A DNA stretch of 64,000 nt from CBDCZY01 sp965224745 (GCA_965224745.1 CBDCZY010000001.1:248001-312000); one strand, 5' to 3'. Shown: positions 34,054-44,529, counted from the first letter of the stretch. Made by a program: numbers and translations. Notes: generated by a model not told the origin, from the sequence alone.

Positions 34054-37026
34054 GTGTTCCCCACACCAGTGGGGATGAACCGCTGCCCAGCCCTTTAAGT
34101 ATCGAGTTGCCTGAGTGTTCCCCACACCAGTGGGGATGAACCGGTGTTGATGCGATTGCAGTTGATACACAAGAAGTGTTCCCCACACCAGTGGGGATGA
34201 ACCGTTAACTGGGGGATGCCTGCTTTGGGAGCCATGAGTGTTCCCCACACCAGTGGGGATGAACCGACATGTTACGCATATCCTACAATCCAGTCCACGT
34301 GTTCCCCACACCAGTGGGGATGAACCAGTTATCTTAACCTATTGAGTTGTAATAGTAAAAGTGTTCCCCACACCAGTGGGGATGAACCAGTTACGACGGC
34401 TGAAGGGCAGCCCGTGCAACCGTGTTCCCCACACCAGTGGGGATGAACCGAAGATGGGTTAACTTGCGTGTCGACATAAACAGTGTTCCCCACACCAGTG
34501 GGGATGAACCGGAGGCTGGTATCGGGCGAAGTTAATCCTTAGAAGTGTTCCCCACACCAGTGGGGATGAACCGCACTGCAGCCGGTCGACCATTCGGTAG
34601 CCGATTGTGTTCCCCACACCAGTGGGGATGAACCGGGAGAGGGGGTTTTCGCTACTAAATCATTTAAGTGTTCCCCACACCAGTGGGGATGAACCGGAAG
34701 GCAACCGAGGCGCCGCCGGTCAACAATACGTGTTCCCCACACCAGTGGGGATGAACCGTAGGTGGCGGTGATGATGTGTTGGTCGCTTCAGTGTTCCCCA
34801 CACCAGTGGGGATGAACCGTCTACAACCTAGGTGTCCCACAAACCAGCCTGGTGTTCCCCACACCAGTGGGGATGAACCGCTTAACATCTGCTTCACCCC
34901 AGACCTCTTTAAGTGTTCCCCACACCAGTGGGGATGAACCGTGTAAGCATCGTCCTTGCTGCTTTTTGTTTGGGTGTTCCCCACACCAGTGGGGATGAAC
35001 CGTCGAGTGAACAGGCGCATAGCAGGCTACGCAAGTGTTCCCCACACCAGTGGGGATGAACCGTTAGGTGTTTGCATGTTGGTTATTCCTCCCTTGTGTT
35101 CCCCACACCAGTGGGGATGAACCGAAAGTGAAGATACAGTAGCCAGAGAAATTAGAGTGTTCCCCACACCAGTGGGGATGAACCGGTGCTCTATTCTAAA
35201 TGTAAAAAAGGAAGTAACGTGTTCCCCACACCAGTGGGGATGAACCGGTGATGCAACATCGGCAGATATCTATGCTAAAGTGTTCCCCACACCAGTGGGG
35301 ATGAACCGTGAGATTGTTTGGCAAACCTGATGCGTTAGTGGTGTTCCCCACACCAGTGGGGATGAACCGGTAAAGTTCTTCTGACAGACTTGATTAATTG
35401 GGTGTTCCCCACACCAGTGGGGATGAACCGAAAGTGGGTTAATCCTGCCATTGGGCGCCTGGGTGTTCCCCACACCAGTGGGGATGAACCGTTGTCAGGC
35501 TTGATGTCAGCGTTGAAAGGTCAGTGTTCCCCACACCAGTGGGGATGAACCGTTATCCAGTTTGCTGGAAATGTCAGTTCGACTGTGTTCCCCACACCAG
35601 TGGGGATGAACCGTTCGGCATGACTTTTACAGGAAGCATTGGCACGTGTTCCCCACACCAGTGGGGATGAACCCTACGGCATTCTTTGGGCCATTGATAA
35701 CGGTGCCGTGTTCCCCACACCAGTGGGGATGAACCGGCATCAGCAGAGCAGAAAAACTAACCGCCATCGTGTTCCCCACACCAGTGGGGATGAACCGTAC
35801 ACCATTTGCCGCCCAAGTAGCCGCAGAGAAGTGTTCCCCACACCAGTGGGGATGAACCGTAAAGCAACGCACCTTACTGAATCTAGGCAAAGTGTTCCCC
35901 ACACCAGTGGGGATGAACCGGAGCCAAAGTGATTTTATCGTTGCGAGCACTGGTGTTCCCCACACCAGTGGGGATGAACCAGTAAGGTTAAGAATAATGT
36001 ATTCCAGTGTTGTAGTGTTCCCCACACCAGTGGGGATGAACCGCTGGAAGCGGGGTTTTGGTGCTCCCTTCTGAAAGTGTTCCCCACACCAGTGGGGATG
36101 AACCGCAACTGGATAGACCAGTTATTTTAATAGTTAGGTGTTCCCCACACCAGTGGGGATGAACCGATGGAAGGTTTGGGCAAAGATCAGGTTACAGAGT
36201 GTTCCCCACACCAGTGGGGATGAACCGCAGAAGAAACCGCCTTACCGGGTGTGATAATCGTGTTCCCCACACCAGTGGGGATGAACCGCTACGATGGCTG
36301 TTCTAACATGCTCTGCAAAAGTGTTCCCCACACCAGTGGGGATGAACCGTGTGGATACGCCAAGGGATTAAAGCTCGTCGCAGTGTTCCCCACACCAGTG
36401 GGGATGAACCGTTTGGTAGCGTTCTACCCACCGCAACAGTTTTTGTGTTCCCCACACCAGTGGGGATGAACCGCCAAGCCTTGGAGCATCAGCCAGTTTT
36501 TATCCGTGTTCCCCACACCAGTGGGGATGAACCGTAACGGTTACTGTCGTAAATTTGTCCTGGTTGGTGTTCCCCACACCAGTGGGGATGAACCAGGTAT
36601 CGGTTTTGGAGGAAAAAGATATGCAAAAGTGTTCCCCACACCAGTGGGGATGAACCTTTAGGGGGTACTGGGTTGTTCAGTTGCTCGATAGTGTTCCCCA
36701 CACCAGTGGGGATGAACCGTGTATTTACCACCTCTGGTTGACAAATATTACGTGTTCCCCACACCAGTGGGGATGAACCGTCCGAACATAGAGTTTTTAG
36801 GAGGGTACAATTGTGTTCCCCACACCAGTGGGGATGAACCGATGTGCGGTTGTCGGTCGGTTGATGAATTTGTGTGTTCCCCACACCAGTGGGGATGAAC
36901 CGATATTTCAGCGGAATAAACAGGCACCTTTTTAGTGTTCCCCACACCAGTGGGGATGAACCGAACGTAGTGCTAGCTTAAACCCGGTCCAAAAAGTGTT
37001 CCCCACATCGCAGTGGAGATCAATCG
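34054..37026 (+). CRISPR. Type I-E CRISPR array: 48 regular repeats, 48 spacers, one decayed terminal repeat
   Basis: The 29-bp repeat starts GTGTTCCCCACACC, with the CCCCAC.AGTGGGG hairpin, and ends GATGAACCG. Repeat 1 is at 34054-34082 and repeat 48 at 36935-36963; period 61 or 62 bases, so spacers are 32 or 33 bp. Last-base variants occur (A after repeats near 34327, 34389, 35981 and 36595; C at 35674; T at 36657). The final unit (36996-37026) has a 2-base insertion and several changes (CACATCGCAGTGGAGATCAATCG), as expected for the trailer end; it sets the direction of growth from the cas2 side. No two spacers looked alike by eye. Short frames read through the repeats are not genes. Confidence 0.98.
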
Positions 37027-37080
37027 GAGTTTTTTAGACTAGCTAATCTAAGGCGTGCTTATCATGAACTTATGTCAACC

Positions 37081-40068
37081 TTATGGACTAAATGGTGCCA
37101 CTAATTCCTGACGTCTTAGCAAGTGGCCAAATTGTTTGGCGGGTAGCGGTGGACTAACGAAATAGCCTTGAGCTTGATCACATTTTTGCTCGCGCAAATA
37201 ATTCATTTGAGCTTCAGTTTCTACTCCTTCTGCGGTCACTTTTAGCTCAAGTTGCTGGGCCATGGAAATGATGGCTGAAGTTATTCCTCTGTTGTTAGCT
37301 TCTTGAGTAATATCCTGGATGAAACTCCGGTCAATTTTTAATATATCAACAGGGAACCTTTTCAGGTAGCTGAGAGAAGAATATCCAGTACCAAAATCAT
37401 CAATAGAAAGAAACAGTCCCATGTCTTTTAACTCATCAAGCAGTTTGCCTGTGGCTTGTGTATCGTCCATTAATGTACTTTCGGTTAATTCCAGCTCCAG
37501 GTCACCGGGATTTAATCCGGATTTGTTCAATATACGTAAAATTGATTCGGATAACTCAGGATCTAAGAATTGGCGTGCAGAGATATTTACCGAAACCGTT
37601 AGTGTTGGAAGGCAGTCATTCTGCCAGATCTTATTCTGCTCGCATGCGGTTTGTAAAACCCACTCGCCGATTGGTACGATCAAGCCTATTTCTTCAGCAA
37701 TTCCGATAAACTCTTGAGGCAAAACCAGACCTCTTTTTGGGTGCTGCCAGCGACATAGGGCTTCGACGCCAACAATACGATCGTTTTGCAGGTCTAGTTT
37801 TGGTTGGTAATAAAGTTGAAATTCATTATTGTTTATTGCTTGCCTCAGTTCAGTTTCGACAGCAAGTCTTTTTGAAGCATGGACAGTGAAATAATCCGAG
37901 TGAAATTGATAGCCATCTATGCCTTGTTTTTTAACATGGTACATTGCTGCATCAGCTTGCTTCAGTAAGGTGGTGGGATTATCGCTGTCTACTGGATAGG
38001 AGCTGATACCAATACTGGCAGAAATATAAATTTCCTTTTCGTTCAGAGTAAATGATTTTGCTAAAGTTTTACCGACTCGCCATGCGACAATTGCCGCATC
38101 TTCGGCGTGTCGAATATCTGTCAGAACCATAACAAATTCATCTCCACCCAGGCGAGCAACAGCATCGTTACTACCTTCTGTCGGTTGTTTATCTTCAAGG
38201 GATGACTTTGGCCTACCAACCCAATCGCCACCCCGCAAACAAAGAGTCAGCCTTGTCGCAACCTCCTGAAGAAGTTTGTCTCCGATGTCATGCCCAAAGG
38301 TATCATTGACTAATTTGAAGCGGTTTAGGTCAACGAATAAAACGGCGACCAGTTCATCATTTCGCTTAGCCCGTTCTAAAGCGTGATGGAGAAGATCTTG
38401 CAACAAAGTTCGGTTAGGAAGCCCAGTTACATCATCGTAATACGCCTGATAGCGGACTTGTTCCTGCGCTTGACGTCTTATTGTGATGTCGACTAGAGAG
38501 CCTTCAAAATATTTGGGTTTGCCATCTTCGTCATTGATCGTTCGTGCTGAGATGGAAGCCCAGAACTCATCGCCTTGGTGTTTTTGTGCTCTAAATTCAT
38601 GATTAATGACCTCTCCCTTATTTTGTAACAGTCGAAAGAACCTATCGGCTTCGTCTTGATTTAAGAAGCATGCCCGTAAACTGCTGAGATTATCTGACAA
38701 AAGTGAGTCTTTGTTTGGTAAACCAAGCATCTCGATCATAGCTTGGTTAGCGCTGACAAATTTATACGCCAGTGTTGATTGAAAGATCCCTTCAAGGGCA
38801 CTTTCATAAAGTGTTTGATATTTCTCTAGAATAGAGACTGTTTCGGCTTGTGCCAGTTCTTTTTCCTTCCGTATTGAATTGATGCGGTTGGCGAGTGCGA
38901 AGGAGAGTAATATGACCTCGATTACTGACCCAAACTGTATGCCATTTTCAGTGAATACATTACGAGGTATGACACCAAACTTGTTCAGTGCGAATGCAAT
39001 AGTTCCTGTTAATAAGCCCATCCAAGCTATTGTGTAGAAACGTGCCGGCGTATAATCACGTTTCCACATTATGGAACCTGCGGTCAGGCCAAGTGAAGCC
39101 ATCAAAATACTATTAGCCAAAGCGATAGAAACTGCTGATTTATATTCTAAAAAAGGTAATGCCATACCATTAAGTAAGGCGATCAGCGACGCCATAATCA
39201 TCAGCCAATAAAGTTTAAAACTTTGTTGTTTTAGCCCAAGCAAGTTGATGGTAAAAAGACCACCAACCATGAGCGCTGTTACTACGCTAAAAAGCAGAAT
39301 TTTTTGATTAAACCACGGATGGTTTGGCCAAAAATAATGGTATGAGAAGCCGTGCAGAGTAAACTGAAAAACGGCAAAACAGCCTACAAATAACACATAG
39401 TAGATATAGCTTCGGTCGCGAACAACGGTATAGATAAAAAGGTTGTAGACGGTCATTACGAGCATAATGCCGAAATACACTCCCTGCAAAATTAAGGCGC
39501 TTTGGTTGGCCTTCCAAAAGGCTCTCTCGTTCCATAGTACTAGGGGTATCTGCATTGCACCGTTGGTTTGAATTCGTAAATACAGGGTTAAAGAATCTTT
39601 TTCCTCGAGGTGAACTGGGAACAAGAAATGACGATGTTCGATGGGTCTGTTAGCAAAAAGCTGCTGATCTCCGGTATGGAATTGCTCAACTATCTGCCCT
39701 TTGCGTTCTAAATAGAGGCCGACTGAATCAAGCAAGGGATAGGACAACTCTAAGAGTTCCTGTATAGGGATCGTATTGCGATTTTCCAATTCGACAGCAA
39801 ACCAATAGACTGAAGAAGTGAAGCCGAAGGCGGGTACTTTTCTAGTATTTCGTTGCCATTGTTCAGTAAACGAAGAGCTTCGGATCATATCGATGGACAA
39901 TTTGCCTTGATGATCCTCTAAGTACGATAAGTTTGGTCCCAGGGAATAATGTTCGGTCTGCGGTATTAAAATGACCTTTTCTAACCCGCTCGCGGATCTC
40001 GCTGACAATACGATTAGAATGACAAACAATAAAACTGTGGCATTATTTGGAAATATCCCGTTCCCCAT
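37081..40068 (-). CDS. 7TM-DISM, PAS, GGDEF and EAL domain signalling protein
   Basis: 995 residues. Order: signal peptide (to about 27), periplasmic 7TMR-DISMED2 sensor (about 40-170), seven transmembrane helices (about 190-395), PAS with PAC (about 415-535), GGDEF (about 545-735, intact ARLGGDEFVMVL) and EAL (about 745-990, with GVEALCRWQHPKRG, ELTESTLMDD and DDFGTGYSSLSYL). Such proteins make and/or break cyclic di-GMP in response to an outside ligand, often a carbohydrate. Both catalytic motifs look intact, so either or both activities are possible. It converges with the CRISPR array; no operon partner. Confidence 0.95.
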   Translation of the reverse strand: MGNGIFPNNATVLLFVILIVLSARSASGLEKVILIPQTEHYSLGPNLSYLEDHQGKLSIDMIRSSSFTEQWQRNTRKVPAFGFTSSVYWFAVELENRNTIPIQELLELSYPLLDSVGLYLERKGQIVEQFHTGDQQLFANRPIEHRHFLFPVHLEEKDSLTLYLRIQTNGAMQIPLVLWNERAFWKANQSALILQGVYFGIMLVMTVYNLFIYTVVRDRSYIYYVLFVGCFAVFQFTLHGFSYHYFWPNHPWFNQKILLFSVVTALMVGGLFTINLLGLKQQSFKLYWLMIMASLIALLNGMALPFLEYKSAVSIALANSILMASLGLTAGSIMWKRDYTPARFYTIAWMGLLTGTIAFALNKFGVIPRNVFTENGIQFGSVIEVILLSFALANRINSIRKEKELAQAETVSILEKYQTLYESALEGIFQSTLAYKFVSANQAMIEMLGLPNKDSLLSDNLSSLRACFLNQDEADRFFRLLQNKGEVINHEFRAQKHQGDEFWASISARTINDEDGKPKYFEGSLVDITIRRQAQEQVRYQAYYDDVTGLPNRTLLQDLLHHALERAKRNDELVAVLFVDLNRFKLVNDTFGHDIGDKLLQEVATRLTLCLRGGDWVGRPKSSLEDKQPTEGSNDAVARLGGDEFVMVLTDIRHAEDAAIVAWRVGKTLAKSFTLNEKEIYISASIGISSYPVDSDNPTTLLKQADAAMYHVKKQGIDGYQFHSDYFTVHASKRLAVETELRQAINNNEFQLYYQPKLDLQNDRIVGVEALCRWQHPKRGLVLPQEFIGIAEEIGLIVPIGEWVLQTACEQNKIWQNDCLPTLTVSVNISARQFLDPELSESILRILNKSGLNPGDLELELTESTLMDDTQATGKLLDELKDMGLFLSIDDFGTGYSSLSYLKRFPVDILKIDRSFIQDITQEANNRGITSAIISMAQQLELKVTAEGVETEAQMNYLREQKCDQAQGYFVSPPLPAKQFGHLLRRQELVAPFSP

Positions 40069-40454
40069 AAATCCGTTTGCGCCTTTACGTTTTGGATCCT
40101 ACTGACTGGTAAATCTCAAACAATTATAAGAGATTTGGCCTTTAGGTGATCTTGCTGATTCTCGGATATTTGAATATTTTGCTGAGAAACTGAAACAAGA
40201 TATTACTCAAGTTTGAGCGATTCATAATGAAATTGCAAATATCATGGAGTGATATGGAGTGATATAAAAAAGAGGGCAAAACAGTCATTTTGATTCTTGG
40301 GAAGCCGTTTGATGCCCAGGCTTCAAAAGTAGAGCAAGTGAGAGAATTGCGAAATATTTAGAAAGATGTTCAAAGATAGCTTCTATTCACGCAAGTTTTA
40401 TTTTTCTATCCAAATATGCAACTTTGATGGTGTGGGGTAGAATTTTTTAAATAG
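40069..40454. other. Intergenic region between EAL protein and SulP genes
   Basis: 386 bases upstream of the GGDEF/EAL gene start and after the SulP stop. It holds a short direct repeat (ATGGAGTGATATGGAGTGATAT, in part 40243-40264). No gene with a ribosome site is seen. It should carry the promoter of the signalling gene. Confidence 0.4.
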
Positions 40455-42101
40455 TTAATCTAAGGTCTTAGCTACTTGATCCAGTGCGAGACCCAATTCA
40501 TCAAAAATCCATTTATGTCCTACCAACTCTATAGCGCCCAATGGCGATAAGGCCGCTTCGACACTTTCTGACATACCTACTAACAGTACTTGCCGATCCT
40601 GGTTTAATTCTTCACGAATAATATCATCCAGGATCATGGCGGGAGAATCGCCTACCAAAGAAGTTTTAGTCAAGTTGATGACGATCATGCGATGAGAAGT
40701 AAATGCTCTTAAACGTTGTTTGAGACCTCTTTCCTGTCCGGAACTTAGCTGACTACCCAGATGCAATAATACGGCTGCTCCATGATGACGTTCTAATCTA
40801 AGGTCGTCATATGGACGTTCTGTATCGATGGCGCGATCGCCGTCCGTTAAGCGAACACGGGTTAATTGAATGCTGGCTAAACGCTCTACTGTTATTAAGT
40901 TTGAAATAAATACGCCTGCTAATAGGGCCGGCAGTAACCCAATGAACAGGGTTATAAAAAGAACTGAAAACAATAAGATATTTGTCATCAGCGGTAGCTT
41001 CTTGATTTTCCGGAATAGAGTCCATTCAATCAGGTCAAAGCCAACTTTGATAAGAATTCCAGCTAAAACTGCCAAAGGGACATAGGAGGCATATTTGCCG
41101 GCGATTATCCAAACTAACAGTAGACAAACAGCATGACTAGCGCCCGCATATCCAGAGCCTCCGCCGGCCTGAATGTTAGCAGTGGTTTGTATGGCTGCGC
41201 CAGCACCCGGCAGGCCGCCAAACAAACCTGCTATGGTGTTGCCGATGCCCTGGCCAATCAGTTCCTTATTAGCGTAGTGAGGTTTATTAGTAAGGTTTTC
41301 AACGACAAGTGCGGTCTGTAACGATTCGATGGAACCCAATAGAGCCAACATGGTAGCCGTGTAAAGTAATTCGCTTAGTACGTCCATTGAAAAAACAGGC
41401 CAATACAAGTCTGGAAGACCCGTTGAGATTTCGCCAATGGTGGGAGTTGATGCAGGTGCTAACCATAACAACGATATAACAGTGCCAATTAACAGCGCTG
41501 CTAAATAAGGTGAAAACCATTTGGCTAAATCCTTTGGCCAAAATACCATGATGCATAACGATAGTATCCCCAATAATAAAGCTGACCAATTAATACTCTC
41601 GCTTGAAACAGGAATATTCCTGAGGGAGTCCATCAGCGATGTGGCGGTACTTTGCCCAAGGAGGGGGCCAACCTGGAGAACGATAAGGATAATTCCAATA
41701 CCGCTCATAAAGCTGGCGATGACAAGGTTAGGCACCATATCAAAATAGTGACCCAGTTTGAGGAGTCCGAATGCTGTTTGCATCAGTCCGGCTATAATGA
41801 CAGCATTAAAAGCGAGCAGTAATCCAGTTTCAGGATATTTTGTTTGCAACGATACCAGGATGCTCGTCATCAGTATGGTCATCGGTGCAGTAGGGCCCGA
41901 TACTTGGTTGAAAGTACCGCCAAATAAGGCTGCAAAAAAGCCGACCAGGATAGCGCTGTACATGCCAGCGGTAGGCCCAGCGCCAGATGCCACACCAAAC
42001 GCCAAAGCTAGCGGAAGGGCGGCCAATGCAGCGGTAAATCCACCTAACAAATCTTTACCAAGATGGCTAGAGCTTAGCGTATTGAAAGTAGATTTGGACA
42101 T
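40455..42101 (-). CDS. SulP-family anion transporter with STAS domain
   Basis: About 548 residues. It starts LGKDLLGGFTAALAALPLALAFGVASGAGPTAGMYSAILVGFFAALFGGT, the SLC26/SulP signature at TM1-TM3, and has about 14 hydrophobic segments followed by a C-terminal STAS domain (VLLHLGSQLSSGQ...VINLTKTSLVGDSPAMILDDII). Members move sulfate, bicarbonate or other anions, with sodium or protons. Sulfate or bicarbonate is likely here; the sequence does not decide. The ATG at 42101 is preceded by TAGG; an ATG at 42152 would add 17 residues. Confidence 0.93.
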   Translation of the reverse strand: MSKSTFNTLSSSHLGKDLLGGFTAALAALPLALAFGVASGAGPTAGMYSAILVGFFAALFGGTFNQVSGPTAPMTILMTSILVSLQTKYPETGLLLAFNAVIIAGLMQTAFGLLKLGHYFDMVPNLVIASFMSGIGIILIVLQVGPLLGQSTATSLMDSLRNIPVSSESINWSALLLGILSLCIMVFWPKDLAKWFSPYLAALLIGTVISLLWLAPASTPTIGEISTGLPDLYWPVFSMDVLSELLYTATMLALLGSIESLQTALVVENLTNKPHYANKELIGQGIGNTIAGLFGGLPGAGAAIQTTANIQAGGGSGYAGASHAVCLLLVWIIAGKYASYVPLAVLAGILIKVGFDLIEWTLFRKIKKLPLMTNILLFSVLFITLFIGLLPALLAGVFISNLITVERLASIQLTRVRLTDGDRAIDTERPYDDLRLERHHGAAVLLHLGSQLSSGQERGLKQRLRAFTSHRMIVINLTKTSLVGDSPAMILDDIIREELNQDRQVLLVGMSESVEAALSPLGAIELVGHKWIFDELGLALDQVAKTLD

Positions 42102-42152
42102 AGTGCCTAGTCTAACCACTTTGAGCCAATAAAATCCATGTTTTTTGATCAT

Positions 42153-42613
42153 AGCCCTGCTGAAATTTCTTTGCTACAACTCGGTTGAGTCTGAGTTAAG
42201 GTGACTGAAATGACGAATCAATATTCATTTTGGCTAACCCAATTAAACTAGCGTCATGAATTGGTAATATTTCATAGACTTTGAATTGACCGTACTGCCA
42301 TAATCAAAACTCAGCATAACGGCGAATACAGATTAAATTACAGATAGTTTGATGGACAGGTTGCTTATCAATTTACAACCAAGGTCAAACGTTAATGGAG
42401 GAATGAACTGCCATAGTCAACCAAGGGCATTGTCACTCTAGTTTTTTAAAAGCAAGGTTTTTTATTTTCTGGTGTAAAAGATTCTATATCACCTTTTACC
42501 GTTATCTTTTGGAGTCTGTACTACCTGTCTTTAGAAAAATAGAAATTATTAGGGTCAACTGAGCGTTTTGAGAATTAAAAAACGTAACAGAAAAAATAAA
42601 AGAGGAGTAAACG
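42153..42613. other. Divergent intergenic region
   Basis: About 460 AT-rich bases between the SulP start (minus) and the pentapeptide-repeat gene (plus). It must hold promoters for both. No strong inverted repeat or gene found. Confidence 0.4.
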
Positions 42614-43861
42614 ATGATTTATCCATTAACTGAAAGAAGGATTTCTGGATATGAAAGGCGAATCAACAAGCCTGATTTGACGACTCATACTTCTGTTTCT
42701 GAAGAACGAAGACTTGGGCGAGACCGACGTCAAATAACGCTGGACCGTAAGAAATTGTTGGAATCAATAGCCATAGAACAAAAAAAATCTACGTGGCAAG
42801 ACATTATCAAGGTCGGCCTTATTCCGGTTGTTATTGCAGGGGCATCGGCTTATGTAACCCATAAAGTCAATAAACAGCAGATTGTTAGCGGCAAACTTGT
42901 TGCGGACAGTCAGCTGGCTAGCGCGGAAAAGATTGCAGCTGCTAACCGTGAAAACTCCAACAACATCGCCGCAGCGGAGCTGAAAACGCAACGACTTACG
43001 CAAATGGCTGAGATTTTTTCCAGTATCATCACGCTTCTTAACCAACCGCCGGAAAGTTTTAGGGCAACAGAAGATGCGTTAAAACAACAGGTTAAGTCGT
43101 TGAGTGTTTTTAGCGATGAAGCACTCCCTTTTCTCATACAACTTCGCGATGAATACAAACGTAAAAACTACCAAGGCCAACCTGTTGAAGAAATATCAAC
43201 CACTGCTGCACAGACCATAAAAGAGATACTGGTTCTCAACCAGCCAGTAATTAATATGGATTTTGTAGGCAAGAAAGATCAGCCGCTGGAGCTTCCAAGG
43301 AGAAAATATATGGATTACAACCTTAGCAATAGCAGATTCGAGTACGTGAATTTATATGGAGCCGACTTTTCCCGCAGCTCATTGCTAAATACCCAGTTTA
43401 TGGAAGCTGACTTGCGCAAAGTAGACTTTTCTAATACTTCATTAATTGGTGCAAAGTTTAAAGATAGCAATCTTTCTGGAAGCAATTTTGATAATGCAAA
43501 TTTGTCTGGTGTAACCTTTAACGGAGTCGATCTGTTCGAGACGAATTTTGAGAAAGCGTTTCTTGAGGGAGCCAAATTTGAACATTGTAAACACGTCGAA
43601 ATGGCTAAATTTTCTATGGCAGTGTTACTGGAAGCTGAAACAGACCCATTTAATTCGATGCCAAGAACTCAATATGCTTTGTTACTGCTTCGGCATGAAA
43701 AACAACTTTCAATCATTCGTGACAGCAATGCGAATAGATTAAGAAATGTTTACAAGAAGTTGCATGTTGCTAACTTTTCGGAACTGAAGAGCAGATTTAA
43801 CGAATTGCGGAAAACTAATCCTAAACCTTCCGAAAAACATATGGCGGGCATATTTCTTTAA
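42614..43861 (+). CDS. Pentapeptide-repeat protein with Arg-rich N-terminus and membrane anchor
   Basis: 415 residues with GAGGAGTAA 6-12 bases upstream. The N-terminus has repeated RR motifs (TERRISGYERR, EERRLGRDRRQ). One hydrophobic helix (VGLIPVVIAGASAYVTH, about residue 68) is followed by an Ala/Gln/Lys-rich helical or coiled stretch (about 85-220). Residues 225-330 are pentapeptide repeats A(D/N)LXX (for example YGADFSRSSLLNTQFMEADL, NLSGSNFDNANLSGV) forming a right-handed beta helix. Function is unknown; some such proteins bind gyrase, most are scaffolds. The RR motif reappears in the small protein at 44380-44529. Confidence 0.75.
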   Translation: MIYPLTERRISGYERRINKPDLTTHTSVSEERRLGRDRRQITLDRKKLLESIAIEQKKSTWQDIIKVGLIPVVIAGASAYVTHKVNKQQIVSGKLVADSQLASAEKIAAANRENSNNIAAAELKTQRLTQMAEIFSSIITLLNQPPESFRATEDALKQQVKSLSVFSDEALPFLIQLRDEYKRKNYQGQPVEEISTTAAQTIKEILVLNQPVINMDFVGKKDQPLELPRRKYMDYNLSNSRFEYVNLYGADFSRSSLLNTQFMEADLRKVDFSNTSLIGAKFKDSNLSGSNFDNANLSGVTFNGVDLFETNFEKAFLEGAKFEHCKHVEMAKFSMAVLLEAETDPFNSMPRTQYALLLLRHEKQLSIIRDSNANRLRNVYKKLHVANFSELKSRFNELRKTNPKPSEKHMAGIFL

Positions 43862-44162
43862 AACCAAGCATAACAGATTAATTTCTTATGGTTTTCATGC
43901 CATAGATGTAGCTCTTGTTAAACTTCACGCGGCCACGGAAACGGAATTTATAGCGAGTTGATTTTTGTCGAGAGCAAGGCGATGAAATAAGCGCATAGCA
44001 AGCTACTCAACTATTTCAGTAACGCAGTTTATTGGCAAAAATAGACCGATAGAAATCCGCACCCTTGATCGCGTGAAGTATATATTACAAAAAGGGAAGT
44101 ACAAAAAAGTAATCCAATAGAAGATGCTGGTCATTAAAAAACTTAATGGAAGAGAGAAGAAA
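43862..44162. other. Intergenic region holding palindromic repeat copy A
   Basis: Most of this gap is taken by copy A of the long palindromic element (about 43961-44042 with weaker outer arms). No gene. Confidence 0.5.
43961..44042. repeat. Long palindromic repeat, copy A
   Basis: Central core GCGCATAGCAAGCTACTCAA (43991-44010) lies between complementary arms TGAAATA (43983-43989) and TATTTCA (44012-44018), then GCG/CGC and outer arms (ATTTTTG at 43961 with CAAAAAT at 44036). The left side carries AAGGCG. Core and layout match copy B at 45.1 kb, while the inner arms differ in sequence yet stay self-complementary, as in a structure kept by compensating changes. Confidence 0.75.
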
Positions 44163-44387
44163 ATGACTGAACAAAACACCAACAATGATCTTAGACGAGC
44201 GCTACGCTTTGCAGAGACAGACCTGGATGTTGAAATTACTTTCGATGCTGATGAAAAACTTAGTCATCTGGTACCCGATGATGGTATCAATATGGCGTCA
44301 CCTATGGCGAAGGCTCGCAAAGGGTATTTACATGCAACGATCGCATATAAAAATGGCAAGAAAGGTAGTAACACTGGACATGCTTGA
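44163..44387 (+). CDS. Small hypothetical protein
   Basis: 74 residues from ATG 44163, with GGAAGAGAGAAGAAA in front. Acidic first half (DLRRALRFAETDLDVEITFDADEKLSHLVPDDG), basic end (KARKGYLHATIAYKNGKKG). No family recognised and no membrane segment. Its stop overlaps the start of the next small gene (ATGCTTGA), suggesting a two-gene unit. Confidence 0.5.
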   Translation: MTEQNTNNDLRRALRFAETDLDVEITFDADEKLSHLVPDDGINMASPMAKARKGYLHATIAYKNGKKGSNTGHA

Positions 44388-44529
44388 ACATTGCGACATG
44401 AGGCCACTTGATCACCGCTATTTGAAGGATCGCCGCAGCAGTATCGAAAGAAGACGTGACATTGTGCAATTCCCGCAAGAAAATGAACGGCGTATGTTAC
44501 AAAGGCGCATACAACAAAGACGAAACTAA
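44380..44529 (+). CDS. Small Arg-rich protein
   Basis: About 49 residues from ATG 44380, overlapping the end of the previous gene by 8 bases: HRYLKDRRSSIERRRDIVQF then ENERRMLQRRIQQRRN. About a third of residues are Arg. The RRxxxxRR spacing is like that at the N-terminus of the pentapeptide-repeat protein 0.5 kb upstream. The start is uncertain (44353 is also in frame). Could bind nucleic acid or an acidic protein; no function known. Confidence 0.45.
   Translation: MLEHCDMRPLDHRYLKDRRSSIERRRDIVQFPQENERRMLQRRIQQRRN

Noticed and set aside
35003..35034. Spacer 16 as proof of active self-targeting
   Set aside because: Seed positions mismatch copy B and copy A differs in the core, so no perfect target exists in this window.
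34048..36947. Many frames of 60-150 codons with repeated RFIPTGVGNT, VHPHWCGEH, GSSPLVWGT or VPHTSGDEP
   Set aside because: They are translations of the CRISPR repeats and spacers; such products appear in databases as false proteins.
44185..44379. Longer start for the small Arg-rich gene, giving 114 codons
   Set aside because: The first 65 codons overlap the preceding small gene in another frame and have an odd, Met/Trp-rich composition; a start at 44380 is more sensible.
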